Under the pieces are notes generated by a model. It was not told where the DNA came from. It saw nothing but the letters and a program-made list of their open reading frames with translations, and ran no database searches. From QVMG01 sp032073245 (lineage in GTDB: Bacteria > Bacteroidota > Bacteroidia > Bacteroidales > Tannerellaceae), in contig DAMANX010000006.1 in NCBI GenBank assembly GCA_032073245.1, positions 123,020 through 187,019 of the forward strand: a stretch of DNA of 64,000 nt, written 5' to 3'. The translations under genes were made by a program, and so were the position numbers. How positions within the stretch are numbered: position 1 is the first letter of the stretch; each line of letters starts with the position of its first letter. Positions 16,983 to 26,100 of this stretch are shown in pieces.

Positions 16983-17891
16983 ATGATTATTGATGAGTTT
17001 TTAGATTATCTTCGATACGAGCGGAATTATTCCGATCATACAGTTTCGGCCTACGCAAAGGATTTAAGTCAGTTTGAAGAATATGTAAAAGTTTATCATG
17101 AAGGCAGGTTTGATCCTGTTTCTATTGATGCGGATATTGTTCGTAATTGGATCGTCTTTTTAATGGATGGCCAGATGTCGCCAGTATCTGTCAATCGAAA
17201 GTTAAGTTCTTTGAAATCTTTTTTTAAATATCTCATAAAGCATGGGGTAGTTGCCGTTAATCCTTTACGATTGATAAATGGGCCGAAAGCTAAAAAGCCG
17301 TTACCTTATTTCGTGAAGGAAAAGGATATGGAGCTTTTGTTGGATGGTGATAGCTTTGCTGAAGATTTTGAAGGCGTCCGCGATCGGCTGATTCTTGAGT
17401 TATTGTATGATACAGGTATGCGTCGTGCAGAATTAGCGGGAATAAAAGATCGCGACATCGACTATGATGCTATGGTGATAAAAGTGACCGGGAAACGAAA
17501 TAAGCAAAGGCTCATACCATTCGCTGAAGGGTTGAAGAATTTATTAACTAAATATATAGATATACGTGACAGGGAAGTCGGAACTTTTAGTGATTGGCTC
17601 TTGTTAAAGAAAAACGGGGAGCCGGTTACGACGTCGGTAATTTATAATGTGGTAAAAGAAAGGCTGGAAGAAATCCCTACTTTGTCAAAATGTAGTCCGC
17701 ATGTGTTGCGTCACTCATTTGCGACGAGTATGTTGAATAACGGAGCTGAGTTGAATGCAGTAAAAGAGCTGCTTGGTCATAGTAGTTTGGCTTCAACCAG
17801 TATTTACACACATACAACCTTTGAGGAATTAAAAAAAGTGTATCATGCTCACCCTCGAGCAAAAAAAGAAGGAGGAAATTATGGAAATTAG
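16983..17891 (+). CDS. Tyrosine recombinase, XerC/XerD-like
   Basis: This is a site-specific recombinase of ~302 residues. The N-terminal SAM-like core-binding domain starts IIDEFLDYLRYERNYSDHT. The catalytic domain shows Arg in GMRRAELAG, Lys in VTGKRNKQR, HVLRHSFAT (His and Arg), LLGHSSLAS (His) and the nucleophile Tyr in SIYTHT. Xer recombinases resolve chromosome dimers at dif. Its place between rpsU and hpf is conserved in Bacteroidales and argues for a housekeeping gene, not a mobile integrase. I prefer ATG 16983; an in-frame GTG at 16974 would add three residues. It overlaps hpf by 11 bases. Confidence 0.92.
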   Translation: MIIDEFLDYLRYERNYSDHTVSAYAKDLSQFEEYVKVYHEGRFDPVSIDADIVRNWIVFLMDGQMSPVSVNRKLSSLKSFFKYLIKHGVVAVNPLRLINGPKAKKPLPYFVKEKDMELLLDGDSFAEDFEGVRDRLILELLYDTGMRRAELAGIKDRDIDYDAMVIKVTGKRNKQRLIPFAEGLKNLLTKYIDIRDREVGTFSDWLLLKKNGEPVTTSVIYNVVKERLEEIPTLSKCSPHVLRHSFATSMLNNGAELNAVKELLGHSSLASTSIYTHTTFEELKKVYHAHPRAKKEGGNYGN

Positions 17892-18180
17892 AATTCAAGC
17901 TATTCATTTTGACGCTTCAGAACAATTAGAAGCGTTTGTTCAAAAGAAAGTTTCAAAGCTGCAAAAATTTTATGATGAGATTCTTTCGGCAGAAGTGAAT
18001 CTGAAAGTGATAAAACCTGAAGCAGCCAATAATAAACAAGCCGGAATTCTGCTGAATATTAAGCATGGTGATTGTTTTGCAGAGAAGGTGGGTGATACTT
18101 TTGAAGAAGCAGTGGATGAATGTATTGTTGCTTTGGAAAAGCAGTTGGCAAAAATGAAAGAAAAAGTCCGCGCCAAGTAA
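17881..18180 (+). CDS. hpf: Ribosome hibernation-promoting factor (short form)
   Basis: The 99-residue protein of the HPF/RaiA family begins MEIRIQAIHFDASEQLEAFV, carries the dsRBD-like beta-alpha fold and a helix ending in KQLAKMKEKVRAK. It binds the 30S decoding centre and helps to inactivate or dimerise ribosomes in stationary phase. There is no C-terminal long-form extension. The ATG at 17881 overlaps the end of the recombinase gene, so coupling is likely; the longer frame starting upstream is not needed. Confidence 0.94.
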   Translation: MEIRIQAIHFDASEQLEAFVQKKVSKLQKFYDEILSAEVNLKVIKPEAANNKQAGILLNIKHGDCFAEKVGDTFEEAVDECIVALEKQLAKMKEKVRAK

Positions 18181-18196
18181 AAAAAGAAGAAAGAAG

Positions 18197-18228
18197 TTTT
18201 GGTATATAAGAAATAATATCTAAATTTG
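18197..18228 (+). promoter_or_regulatory. Promoter of the tRNA-tuf operon
   Basis: TTTTG (18197-18201), 19 bp, TAAATTTG (18221-18228), ~50 bp before the first tRNA. Confidence 0.88.
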
Positions 18229-18279
18229 CAGCCGTTTCGCCCTAATGACGAAGCGGCTTCATCTTGAAAGTGAGGGTCT

Positions 18280-18353
18280 GCCTCTTTAGCTCAGTTGGCC
18301 AGAGCACGTGATTTGTAATCTCGGGGTCGTTGGTTCGAATCCGACAAGAGGCT
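18280..18353 (+). tRNA. tRNA-Thr (anticodon TGT)
   Basis: Acceptor GCCTCTT pairs with AAGAGGC; anticodon loop TTTGTAA gives TGT; T loop GGTTCGAATCC. CCA is not encoded. Confidence 0.95.
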
Positions 18354-18408
18354 CAAAAGCAAGCAGAGGCTTGTTTTTTAATGAAAGTAAAAGCTTTCAA
18401 TTTGTACT

Positions 18409-18491
18409 GGGCAGTTACCAGAGTGGCCAAATGGGGCTGACTGTAACTCAGCTGTCTTTCGACTTCGGTGGTTCGAATCCATCACTGCCCA
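18409..18491 (+). tRNA. tRNA-Tyr (anticodon GTA)
   Basis: Acceptor GGGCAGT pairs with ACTGCCC; anticodon GTA in CTGACTGTAACTCAG; a long variable arm gives 83 nt, as expected for bacterial tRNA-Tyr. Confidence 0.95.
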
Positions 18492-18553
18492 CGAGTGAAC
18501 TTTACAACAATAAAACAGTTCGAAGCGCGAAATGTTTACGTAAAGTGTAAATT

Positions 18554-18626
18554 GCGGAAGTAGCTCAGTTGATAGAGCATTAGCCTTCCAAGCTGAGGGT
18601 CGCGGGTTTGAGTCCCGTCTTCCGCT
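18554..18626 (+). tRNA. tRNA-Gly (anticodon TCC)
   Basis: Acceptor GCGGAAG pairs with CTTCCGC; anticodon loop CTTCCAA gives TCC; T loop GTTTGAGTC. Confidence 0.95.
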
Positions 18627-18634
18627 CTAAGTTT

Positions 18635-18706
<72 letters not shown>

Positions 18707-18766
18707 CAAAATAAAGAAAATGGATTTAAGAACAGGATCATTAATTAAATAAAGAACAATTAAGTT

Positions 18767-19954
18767 ATGGCTAAAGAAAAATTTGACAGATCGAAACCAC
18801 ACGTAAACATTGGTACGATTGGTCACGTTGACCACGGTAAAACAACTTTAACAGCTGCTATCACAACTGTTTTAGCTGCAAGAGGTCTTTCAGAATTGCG
18901 TTCATTCGATTCTATTGACAACGCTCCTGAAGAAAAAGAAAGAGGTATCACTATCAACACATCTCACGTTGAGTACCAAACAGCTAATCGTCACTATGCT
19001 CACGTTGACTGTCCTGGTCACGCTGACTACGTGAAGAACATGGTTACTGGTGCTGCTCAGATGGACGGTGCTATCATTGTAGTTGCTGCTACTGATGGTC
19101 CTATGCCTCAAACTCGCGAGCACATCCTTTTGGCTCGTCAGGTAAACGTTCCTAAGTTGGTTGTTTTCATGAACAAATGTGACTCTGTGGACGACGAAGA
19201 AATGTTAGACTTGGTTGAAATGGAAATGAGAGAACTTCTTTCATTCTATAATTTCGACGGCGACAATACTCCTGTTATCCGTGGTTCTGCATTAGGTGGA
19301 TTGAACGGTGAACCAGTATGGGAAGAAAAAATCATGGAATTGATGGATGCTTGTGATACTTGGATTCCATTACCTCCACGTGAAGTTGATAAACCATTCT
19401 TGATGCCGGTTGAAGACGTGTTCTCTATCACAGGTCGTGGTACTGTAGCAACAGGTCGTATTGAAACAGGTATCATCAAAGTTGGTGAAGAAGTTCAGAT
19501 CATTGGTTTAGGAGCTGAAGGCATGAAATCTGTTGTAACAGGTGTTGAAATGTTCCGTAAACTTTTGGATGAAGGTCAAGCTGGTGACAACGTTGGTTTG
19601 TTGTTGCGTGGTGTTGATAAAGATGCTATCAAACGTGGTATGGTAATCACTCACCCAAATAAGGTTAAACCTCACTCAAAAGTAAAAGCTGAGGTGTATA
19701 TCTTGAAGAAAGAAGAAGGTGGACGTCACACTCCATTCCATAACAAATATCGTCCTCAGTTCTATATCCGTACATTGGACGTAACAGGTGAGATTACTCT
19801 TCCTGAAGGAACTGAAATGGTAATGCCTGGTGATAACGTAACTATTACTGTAGAATTGATTTACCCGGTAGCTTGTAGCGAAGGTTTGCGTTTCGCAATC
19901 CGTGAAGGTGGACGTACAGTAGGTGCTGGCCAGATCACAGAATTATTAGACTAA
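18767..19954 (+). CDS. tuf: Elongation factor Tu
   Basis: This 395-residue GTPase carries aminoacyl-tRNA to the ribosome. G1 is GHVDHGKTT at residues 18-26, switch I contains RGITINTSHVEY, G3 is DCPGH and G4 is NKCD. Domains II and III follow and end with GRTVGAGQITELLD. Codon use is strongly biased, as for a highly expressed gene. It is co-transcribed with four upstream tRNAs, an arrangement shared by many bacteria, and is followed by a terminator-like hairpin. I see only this tuf copy in the window. Confidence 0.98.
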   Translation: MAKEKFDRSKPHVNIGTIGHVDHGKTTLTAAITTVLAARGLSELRSFDSIDNAPEEKERGITINTSHVEYQTANRHYAHVDCPGHADYVKNMVTGAAQMDGAIIVVAATDGPMPQTREHILLARQVNVPKLVVFMNKCDSVDDEEMLDLVEMEMRELLSFYNFDGDNTPVIRGSALGGLNGEPVWEEKIMELMDACDTWIPLPPREVDKPFLMPVEDVFSITGRGTVATGRIETGIIKVGEEVQIIGLGAEGMKSVVTGVEMFRKLLDEGQAGDNVGLLLRGVDKDAIKRGMVITHPNKVKPHSKVKAEVYILKKEEGGRHTPFHNKYRPQFYIRTLDVTGEITLPEGTEMVMPGDNVTITVELIYPVACSEGLRFAIREGGRTVGAGQITELLD

Positions 19955-19968
19955 TTCTAAATTATATA

Positions 19969-19999
19969 AAAGCCGGTCTTAAACGGACCGGCTTTATTT
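19969..19999 (+). terminator. Hairpin between tuf and tRNA-Trp
   Basis: AAAGCCGGTC pairs with GACCGGCTTT and is followed by TATTTA directly before the tRNA. It is a terminator or a processing stem. Confidence 0.75.
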
Positions 20000-20072
20000 A
20001 CGGAAGTAGCTCAGTTGGTAGAGCACTGGTCTCCAAAACCAGGTGTCGGGAGTTCGAGCCTCTCCTTCCGTG
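20000..20072 (+). tRNA. tRNA-Trp (anticodon CCA)
   Basis: Acceptor ACGGAAG pairs with CTTCCGT; anticodon loop CTCCAAA gives CCA. It lies only 20 bp before secE, so processing of the tRNA defines the secE mRNA 5' end. Confidence 0.95.
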
Positions 20073-20092
20073 CAAAAAAAATAATAGATTCA

Positions 20093-20287
20093 ATGAAAAA
20101 GATTATCAATTATATTAAGGAATCTTATAACGAACTTGTTTATAAAGTTTCTTGGCCAACTAGAACAGAGCTTTCCAATAGTGCGGTTGTGGTTATGTTT
20201 GCTTCCCTTATCATAGCTGCATTAATCTTTGTTATTGACTTTGCTTTTGAGGGCGTGATGCGTTTCGTCTACGAAAGAATTTTTTAA
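20093..20287 (+). CDS. secE: Preprotein translocase subunit SecE
   Basis: This 64-residue minimal SecE has an amphipathic helix with YKVSWPTRTEL (the conserved WPTR cytosolic motif) and one membrane helix (residues ~27-50). It stabilises SecY in the translocon. The frame stays open upstream through tRNA-Trp, but ATG 20093 is the first start after the tRNA and gives the normal length. The tRNA-Trp, secE, nusG, rplK order is the classical one. Confidence 0.95.
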   Translation: MKKIINYIKESYNELVYKVSWPTRTELSNSAVVVMFASLIIAALIFVIDFAFEGVMRFVYERIF

Positions 20288-20299
20288 TCAGTTTTAAGT

Positions 20300-20842
20300 A
20301 TGTCTGATATCCAGAAGAAATTTTATGTTCTACGAGCCATCAGTGGTAAGGAGAATAAGGTAAGAGAGTACTTAGAAGCTGAAATGAAGAATTCTGACTT
20401 GGGTGAATATGTAGCACAAGTTCTTATTCCTACAGAAAAAACTTTTACAATACGTAACGGCAAGAAAATGATGAAAGAACGCGCTTATTTGCCTGGTTAT
20501 GTTTTGGTAGAAGCTGCTCTGGTAGGAGAGGTCGCTCATAAATTGCGTACCATTCCTAATGTGATTGGATTCCTGGGAGGATCTGAAAATCCTGTTCCGT
20601 TGCGTCCGGCAGAGGTAAATCGTATTTTAGGTACGGTAGACGATTTGCAGGAACAACAGGACGATCTGGATATCCAATTCTATGTGGGTGAAACGGTGAA
20701 AGTGACATTTGGACCTTTCAACGGTTTCAGTGGTATCATTGAAGAGGTCAATGCTGAGAAAAAGAAACTTAAAGTGATGGTTAAAATCTTCGGACGTAAG
20801 ACCCCGCTTGAGTTAGGTTATTTACAAGTTGAGAAAGAATAG
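20300..20842 (+). CDS. nusG: Transcription termination/antitermination factor NusG
   Basis: This 180-residue protein has an NGN domain (KFYVLRAISGKENKVREYLE) and a C-terminal KOW domain with VTFGPFNGFSGIIEEVN. It binds the RNA polymerase clamp and links transcription to Rho or to the ribosome. The gene sits 12 bp after secE. Confidence 0.96.
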   Translation: MSDIQKKFYVLRAISGKENKVREYLEAEMKNSDLGEYVAQVLIPTEKTFTIRNGKKMMKERAYLPGYVLVEAALVGEVAHKLRTIPNVIGFLGGSENPVPLRPAEVNRILGTVDDLQEQQDDLDIQFYVGETVKVTFGPFNGFSGIIEEVNAEKKKLKVMVKIFGRKTPLELGYLQVEKE

Positions 20843-20916
20843 TACCTTTTCTGTTACAAAAGGTAATCCCACTCTTTCTTTAAGTTACTGATGTTATATA
20901 CTAAATTGTAGAAAAA

Positions 20917-21360
20917 ATGGCTAAAGAAGTTGCTGGACAAATCAAATTGCAGATTAAAGGAGGAGCAGCAAACCCTTCTCCCCCAGTTGGACCTGCTTTA
21001 GGTTCTAAGGGTATTAATATTATGGAGTTTTGCAAGCAATTTAATGCCAGGACTCAGGAAAAAGCTGGTAAGGTATTACCTGTAGTAATTACTTATTATG
21101 CTGATAAAACATTCGACTTTGTTGTTAAAACCCCTCCGGTAGCAATCCAATTATTGGAAGCTGCTAAATTAAAGAGTGGTTCTGCAGAGCCTAACCGTAA
21201 AAAGTTGGCTGAGCTTACTTGGGATCAGGTAAAAACTATTGCAGAAGACAAAATCGTTGATTTGAACTGCTTTACTGTTGATGCAGCTATGAAAATGGTT
21301 GCCGGAACAGCAAGAAGTATGGGTATCACAATCAAAGGGGAATTCCCGGGTAACAACTAA
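20917..21360 (+). CDS. rplK: 50S ribosomal protein L11
   Basis: The 147-residue uL11 shows GQIKLQIKGGAANPSPPVGPALG at its start, with the conserved proline-rich linker segment, and the rRNA-binding C-terminal domain (VDAAMKMVAGTARSMGI). It forms the GTPase-associated centre. An inverted repeat (TACCTTTT/AAAAGGTA, 20842-20865) lies just upstream. Confidence 0.97.
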   Translation: MAKEVAGQIKLQIKGGAANPSPPVGPALGSKGINIMEFCKQFNARTQEKAGKVLPVVITYYADKTFDFVVKTPPVAIQLLEAAKLKSGSAEPNRKKLAELTWDQVKTIAEDKIVDLNCFTVDAAMKMVAGTARSMGITIKGEFPGNN

Positions 21361-21373
21361 AAAATCAATTGAG

Positions 21374-22075
21374 ATGAGTAAACTTACAAAAAAACAGAAG
21401 TTGGCTTTAAGCAAGATTGAACCTGGGAAAGTATATACATTAAAGGAAGCATCTGCGTTGGTAAAAGAAATTAGCCTTGCAAAATTTGATGCTTCAGTTG
21501 ATGTTGACGTTCGCCTGGGTGTTGATCCTCGTAAAGCTAATCAAATGGTTAGAGGTGTTGTTTCATTGCCTCACGGAACAGGTAAGCAGATTAGAGTTCT
21601 CGCATTATGTACACCAGACAAGGAAGCAGAAGCTAAAGAAGCTGGAGCTGACTATGTAGGGTTGGATGAGTATATTGATAAAATCAAAGGCGGTTGGACC
21701 GATATTGATGTTATCATAACAATGCCGTCTATCATGGGTAAGATCGGTGCTCTCGGCAGAGTTTTAGGCCCTCGTGGTTTAATGCCTAATCCAAAGAGTG
21801 GTACGGTTACTAATGAAGTCGGTAACGCTGTAAGAGAGGTTAAACAAGGTAAGATCGACTTTAAGGTAGATAAGACCGGTATCGTTCACACATCAGTAGG
21901 AAAGGTTTCTTTCAATCCTGATCAGATCCGTGACAATGCTAAGGAATTTATTTCTACGTTGATCAAATTGAAACCAACAGCTGCTAAGGGTACATATATT
22001 AAGAGCATTTATCTTTCTAGTACAATGAGTCCGGGTATTAAAATAGACCCTAAGTCAATTGAAGAAAATAATTAA
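21374..22075 (+). CDS. rplA: 50S ribosomal protein L1
   Basis: The 233-residue uL1 starts MSKLTKKQKLALSKI. GPRGLMPNPKSGTVT and the two-domain L1 stalk fold are present. I use ATG 21374, which gives the standard length; the open frame extends upstream only because it overlaps the end of rplK. L1 commonly represses its own operon by binding the mRNA leader. Confidence 0.96.
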   Translation: MSKLTKKQKLALSKIEPGKVYTLKEASALVKEISLAKFDASVDVDVRLGVDPRKANQMVRGVVSLPHGTGKQIRVLALCTPDKEAEAKEAGADYVGLDEYIDKIKGGWTDIDVIITMPSIMGKIGALGRVLGPRGLMPNPKSGTVTNEVGNAVREVKQGKIDFKVDKTGIVHTSVGKVSFNPDQIRDNAKEFISTLIKLKPTAAKGTYIKSIYLSSTMSPGIKIDPKSIEENN

Positions 22076-22086
22076 ACGATTGAACA

Positions 22087-22617
22087 ATGAGAAAGGAAGA
22101 TAAAAGCAAAGTAATAGCACAATTAACCGCTACTGTTCAGGAATACCCAAACTTCTATTTGACTGATATCGAAGCATTGAATGCAGAGAAGACCAGTCAG
22201 TTGAGACGGGCTTGTTTCAAACAGGACGTTAAATTGGTTGTCGTAAAGAATACATTGCTTCAGAAAGCATTGGAAAATGTAGAAGGTGACTTCTCTCCAC
22301 TGGATGAAGCATTAAAAGGTAACACCGCTGTAATGTTTTCACAACAAGCGAATGTACCTGCCAAACTGATTAAAGAATTTACTAAAGGTTCCAAAAAAGG
22401 TGATGTTGTTAAACCGAGTTTAAAAGCTGCTTATGTACAGGAAAGCTTCTATATCGGTGCAGAAAACCTGGATGCTTTGGTAAATATCAAGAGCAAGAAC
22501 GAACTTATCGGAGATGTTATTGCATTGTTGCAATCTCCTGCTAAGAACGTTATTTCAGCTCTCCAATCAGGAGGACAAACACTTAGCGGAGTTTTAAAGA
22601 CTCTCGAAAATAGATAA
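22087..22617 (+). CDS. rplJ: 50S ribosomal protein L10
   Basis: The 176-residue uL10 begins MRKEDKSKVIAQLTATVQEYPNFYL and has VVVKNTLLQKAL-like VVKNTLLQKAL. Its C-terminal helix carries L7/L12 dimers on the ribosome stalk. It lies 11 bp after rplA. Confidence 0.96.
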   Translation: MRKEDKSKVIAQLTATVQEYPNFYLTDIEALNAEKTSQLRRACFKQDVKLVVVKNTLLQKALENVEGDFSPLDEALKGNTAVMFSQQANVPAKLIKEFTKGSKKGDVVKPSLKAAYVQESFYIGAENLDALVNIKSKNELIGDVIALLQSPAKNVISALQSGGQTLSGVLKTLENR

Positions 22618-22654
22618 TAAAAAACAAAAAAATAATCATTTAAATCATACAAAA

Positions 22655-23032
22655 ATGGCAGATTTGAAAGCTTTTGCTGAACAATTAGTAAACTTGACTG
22701 TAAAAGAAGTTAGCGAATTAGCTACTATCCTGAAAGAAGAGTACGGTATTGAACCTGCTGCTGCAGCTGTGGCTGTTGCAGGTCCTGCTGCTGGTGCTGC
22801 TGCACCTGCAGAAGAAGAAAAAACTTCTTTCGATGTTATCCTTAAAGGCCCAGGTGCTAATAAATTAGCGATCGTTAAATTAGTAAAAGAATTGACTGGT
22901 CTTGGTTTGAAAGAAGCTAAAGACTTAGTTGACGGTGCACCTAGCGCTATCAAAGAAGGTATTGCTAAAGCAGACGCAGAAGGATTAAAGAAAAGCTTAG
23001 AAGAAGCAGGAGCAGAAGTTGAGCTTAAATAA
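22655..23032 (+). CDS. rplL: 50S ribosomal protein L7/L12
   Basis: The 125-residue bL12 has an N-terminal dimerisation domain, an Ala-rich hinge (residues ~36-52, AAAAVAVAGPAAGAAAPA) and a C-terminal factor-binding domain with KLAIVKLVKELTGLGLKEAK. It recruits translational GTPases to the ribosome. Confidence 0.97.
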   Translation: MADLKAFAEQLVNLTVKEVSELATILKEEYGIEPAAAAVAVAGPAAGAAAPAEEEKTSFDVILKGPGANKLAIVKLVKELTGLGLKEAKDLVDGAPSAIKEGIAKADAEGLKKSLEEAGAEVELK

Positions 23033-23060
23033 TATTCATAGCCTGATTATCAGGTGAGTT

Positions 23061-23099
23061 GGTTAAGAGTCTGCGCGAGCGGAGACTCTTAACCTTTTT
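23061..23099 (+). terminator. Attenuator-like hairpin between rplL and rpoB
   Basis: GGTTAAGAGTCT pairs perfectly with AGACTCTTAACC, followed by TTTTT. As rpoBC must still be transcribed, it probably causes partial termination or is a processing site, like the rplL-rpoB attenuator of other bacteria. Confidence 0.75.
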
Positions 23100-23139
23100 G
23101 TGTCTATATTTTTCATAAAGTTCAATAAAATCCTTACAG

Positions 23140-26100
23140 ATGTCTTCAACAACTGACAAACAAAGAGTTAATTTCGCTTCGATAAAGAATCCACTAGCCT
23201 ATCCGGACTTTCTCGAAGTACAATTGAAGTCATTCCAAGACTTTCTTCAACTTGACACGCCTCCCGAAAAAAGAAAAAAAGAGGGATTGTATAAGGTATT
23301 TGCGGAAAACTTTCCGATTGCAGATACCCGCAACAACTTTGTGTTGGAGTTCTTAGATTATTATATAGATCCTCCTCGTTATACCATCGAAGAATGTATA
23401 GCGCGTGGATTAACCTATAGTGTGCCATTAAAAGCAAAGTTGAAACTGTATTGTACAGACCCTGACCATGAGGATTTTGATACGGTAGTTCAGGATGTTT
23501 ATCTTGGACCGATCCCGTATATGACCGAGAGAGGTACTTTTGTAATAAATGGTGCGGAACGTGTCGTTGTATCTCAATTGCACCGTTCACCGGGTGTATT
23601 CTTTGGACAGAGTACACATGCAAACGGAACTAAATTGTATTCCGCACGTATTATCCCATTCAAGGGATCATGGATCGAGTTTGCAACCGACATCAATAAT
23701 GTGATGTATGCATATATCGACCGTAAAAAGAAATTGCCTGTAACTACCCTTTTGAGAGCTATCGGCTTTGAAGGCGATAAAGATATTCTCGAAATCTTTA
23801 ATCTGGCAGAAGAGGTAAAAGTAACGAAATCCAACCTGAAGAAACTGATCGGACGGAAACTGGCTGCTCGTGTACTGAAGACCTGGGTAGAAGACTTTGT
23901 TGATGAAGATACCGGTGAGGTTGTTTCTATTGAACGTAACGATGTAATTATAGACCGTGAGTCGATACTTGATCAGGATAACATTGAAGAGATCCTGGAA
24001 TCGGGTACACAACATGTTTTATTACATCGTGAAGATCAAAACCTTTCCGATTTTGCTATTATATATAACACGCTGCAGAAAGACCCGAGTAACTCGGAGA
24101 AAGAAGCTGTATTGTATATCTACAGACAGCTGCGTAATGCAGAACCTGCCGATGAAGCAAGTGCACGTGAAGTAATTAACAACTTGTTTTTCTCGGAAAA
24201 AAGATATGACCTTGGTGAAGTAGGTCGTTATCGTATCAACAAGAAGTTAGGACTTTCTACCAGTAATGAGGTGAAAGTATTGACTAAAGAAGATATTATA
24301 GAGATTATCAAATATCTGATTGAGTTGATTAATTCAAAAGCAATTGTTGATGATATTGACCACTTGAGCAATCGTCGTGTACGTACAGTAGGGGAACAAT
24401 TATACAATCAATTCGGTATAGGATTGGCTCGTATGTCCCGTACGGTTCGTGAACGTATGAATGTACGCGACAACGAAGTCTTTACTCCGATTGACTTGAT
24501 CAATGCGAAGACTATATCTTCGGTGGTTAATTCTTTCTTTGGAACAAATGCTTTGTCACAGTTTATGGATCAGACCAACCCGTTGGCTGAGATAACTCAT
24601 AAACGTCGTTTATCAGCACTTGGACCGGGTGGTTTATCCCGCGAACGTGCAGGTTTCGAGGTTCGTGACGTTCACTATACACACTATGGACGTTTGTGTC
24701 CTATTGAGACTCCTGAAGGTCCGAATATCGGTTTGATCTCTTCTCTTTGTGTTTACGCAAAGATTAATGATCTAGGCTTTATATCCACTCCTTATCGTAA
24801 AGTTGTTAATCAACAGGTTGACTTCTCTAATGAAGGGTTGGAATATTACACAGCAGAGGAAGAAGAAGATTTGACCATTGCTCAGGGAAATGCTCCTTTA
24901 GATGATAAAGGTAAATTTATCCGTGATAGGGTTAAGTCCAGATTAGGAGCTGACTTTCCGGTAGTTTCACCTGCGGATGTAGACTTAATGGACGTATCGC
25001 CCACACAGATCGCTTCAATTGCAGCTTCATTAATTCCATTCCTGGAACATGATGATGCTAACCGTGCATTGATGGGATCAAACATGATGCGCCAGGCTGT
25101 TCCTTTGTTGCATGCCGATGCTCCGATTATCGGTACTGGTATTGAGAAACAAGTAGCTCGTGATTCACGTACACAGATCACAGCAGAACGTCCCGGAGAA
25201 GTAGTATATGTTGATGCTACAACTATTAAAATAAAATATGACCGCACTGAAGATGAAGAATTCGTGAGTTTTGAAGATGCGGTTAAAACATATACCATTC
25301 CTAAGTGGCGTAAAACCAACCAAAGTACAACCGTGGACTTACGTCCTATTTGTCAGGTTGGCCAGCGTGTTGATGAAGGTGATGTCCTAACTGAAGGTTA
25401 TTCTACACAAGACGGAGAGCTTGCTCTTGGACGTAATGTGATGGTAGCATATATGCCTTGGAAGGGATATAACTATGAGGATGCGATTGTATTGAACGAA
25501 CGTATGGTGCGTGAAGACTTCTTCACTTCTGTACATGTTGATGAATACATCCTGGAAGTACGTGAAACGAAACGCGGTATGGAAGAACTGACTTCTGATA
25601 TTCCTAATGTAAGCGAAGAAGCTACAAAGGATTTGGACGAAAGAGGTATTGTTCGCGTCGGTGCACGTATTGAACCGGGTGATATACTGATTGGTAAAAT
25701 TACCCCGAAAGGTGAATCAGATCCTTCTCCGGAAGAAAAGTTATTGCGTGCTATCTTTGGTGACAAAGCGGGTGATGTGAAAGATGCTTCTTTGAAAGCT
25801 ACTCCATCGTTACGTGGCGTTGTTATCGATACTGCACTGTTCTCAAAAGCAGTGAAGAAACGTAAATCACGTTTAACGGATAAAGCAATCCTTCCGAAGC
25901 TGGATGAAGATTATGATGTGAAGTTAGCCGAACTTAAGTCGCAATTAGTTGATAAATTATTGTTGCTTACAAATGGTAAAACATCACAAGGTATTAAAGA
26001 CTTTATGAATACGGAGGTTATTGTCAAAGGCAGTAAGTTCACCCGTAAGTCATTGGAAGAACTAGACTTTAATGCTATTCAGGTAAGCAAATGGACTACA

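Noticed and set aside
16983..17891. Integrase of a genomic island next to tRNA genes
   Set aside because: The context rpsU-recombinase-hpf is conserved in Bacteroidales, the tRNAs are complete with no duplicated 3' ends, and the downstream genes are core functions.
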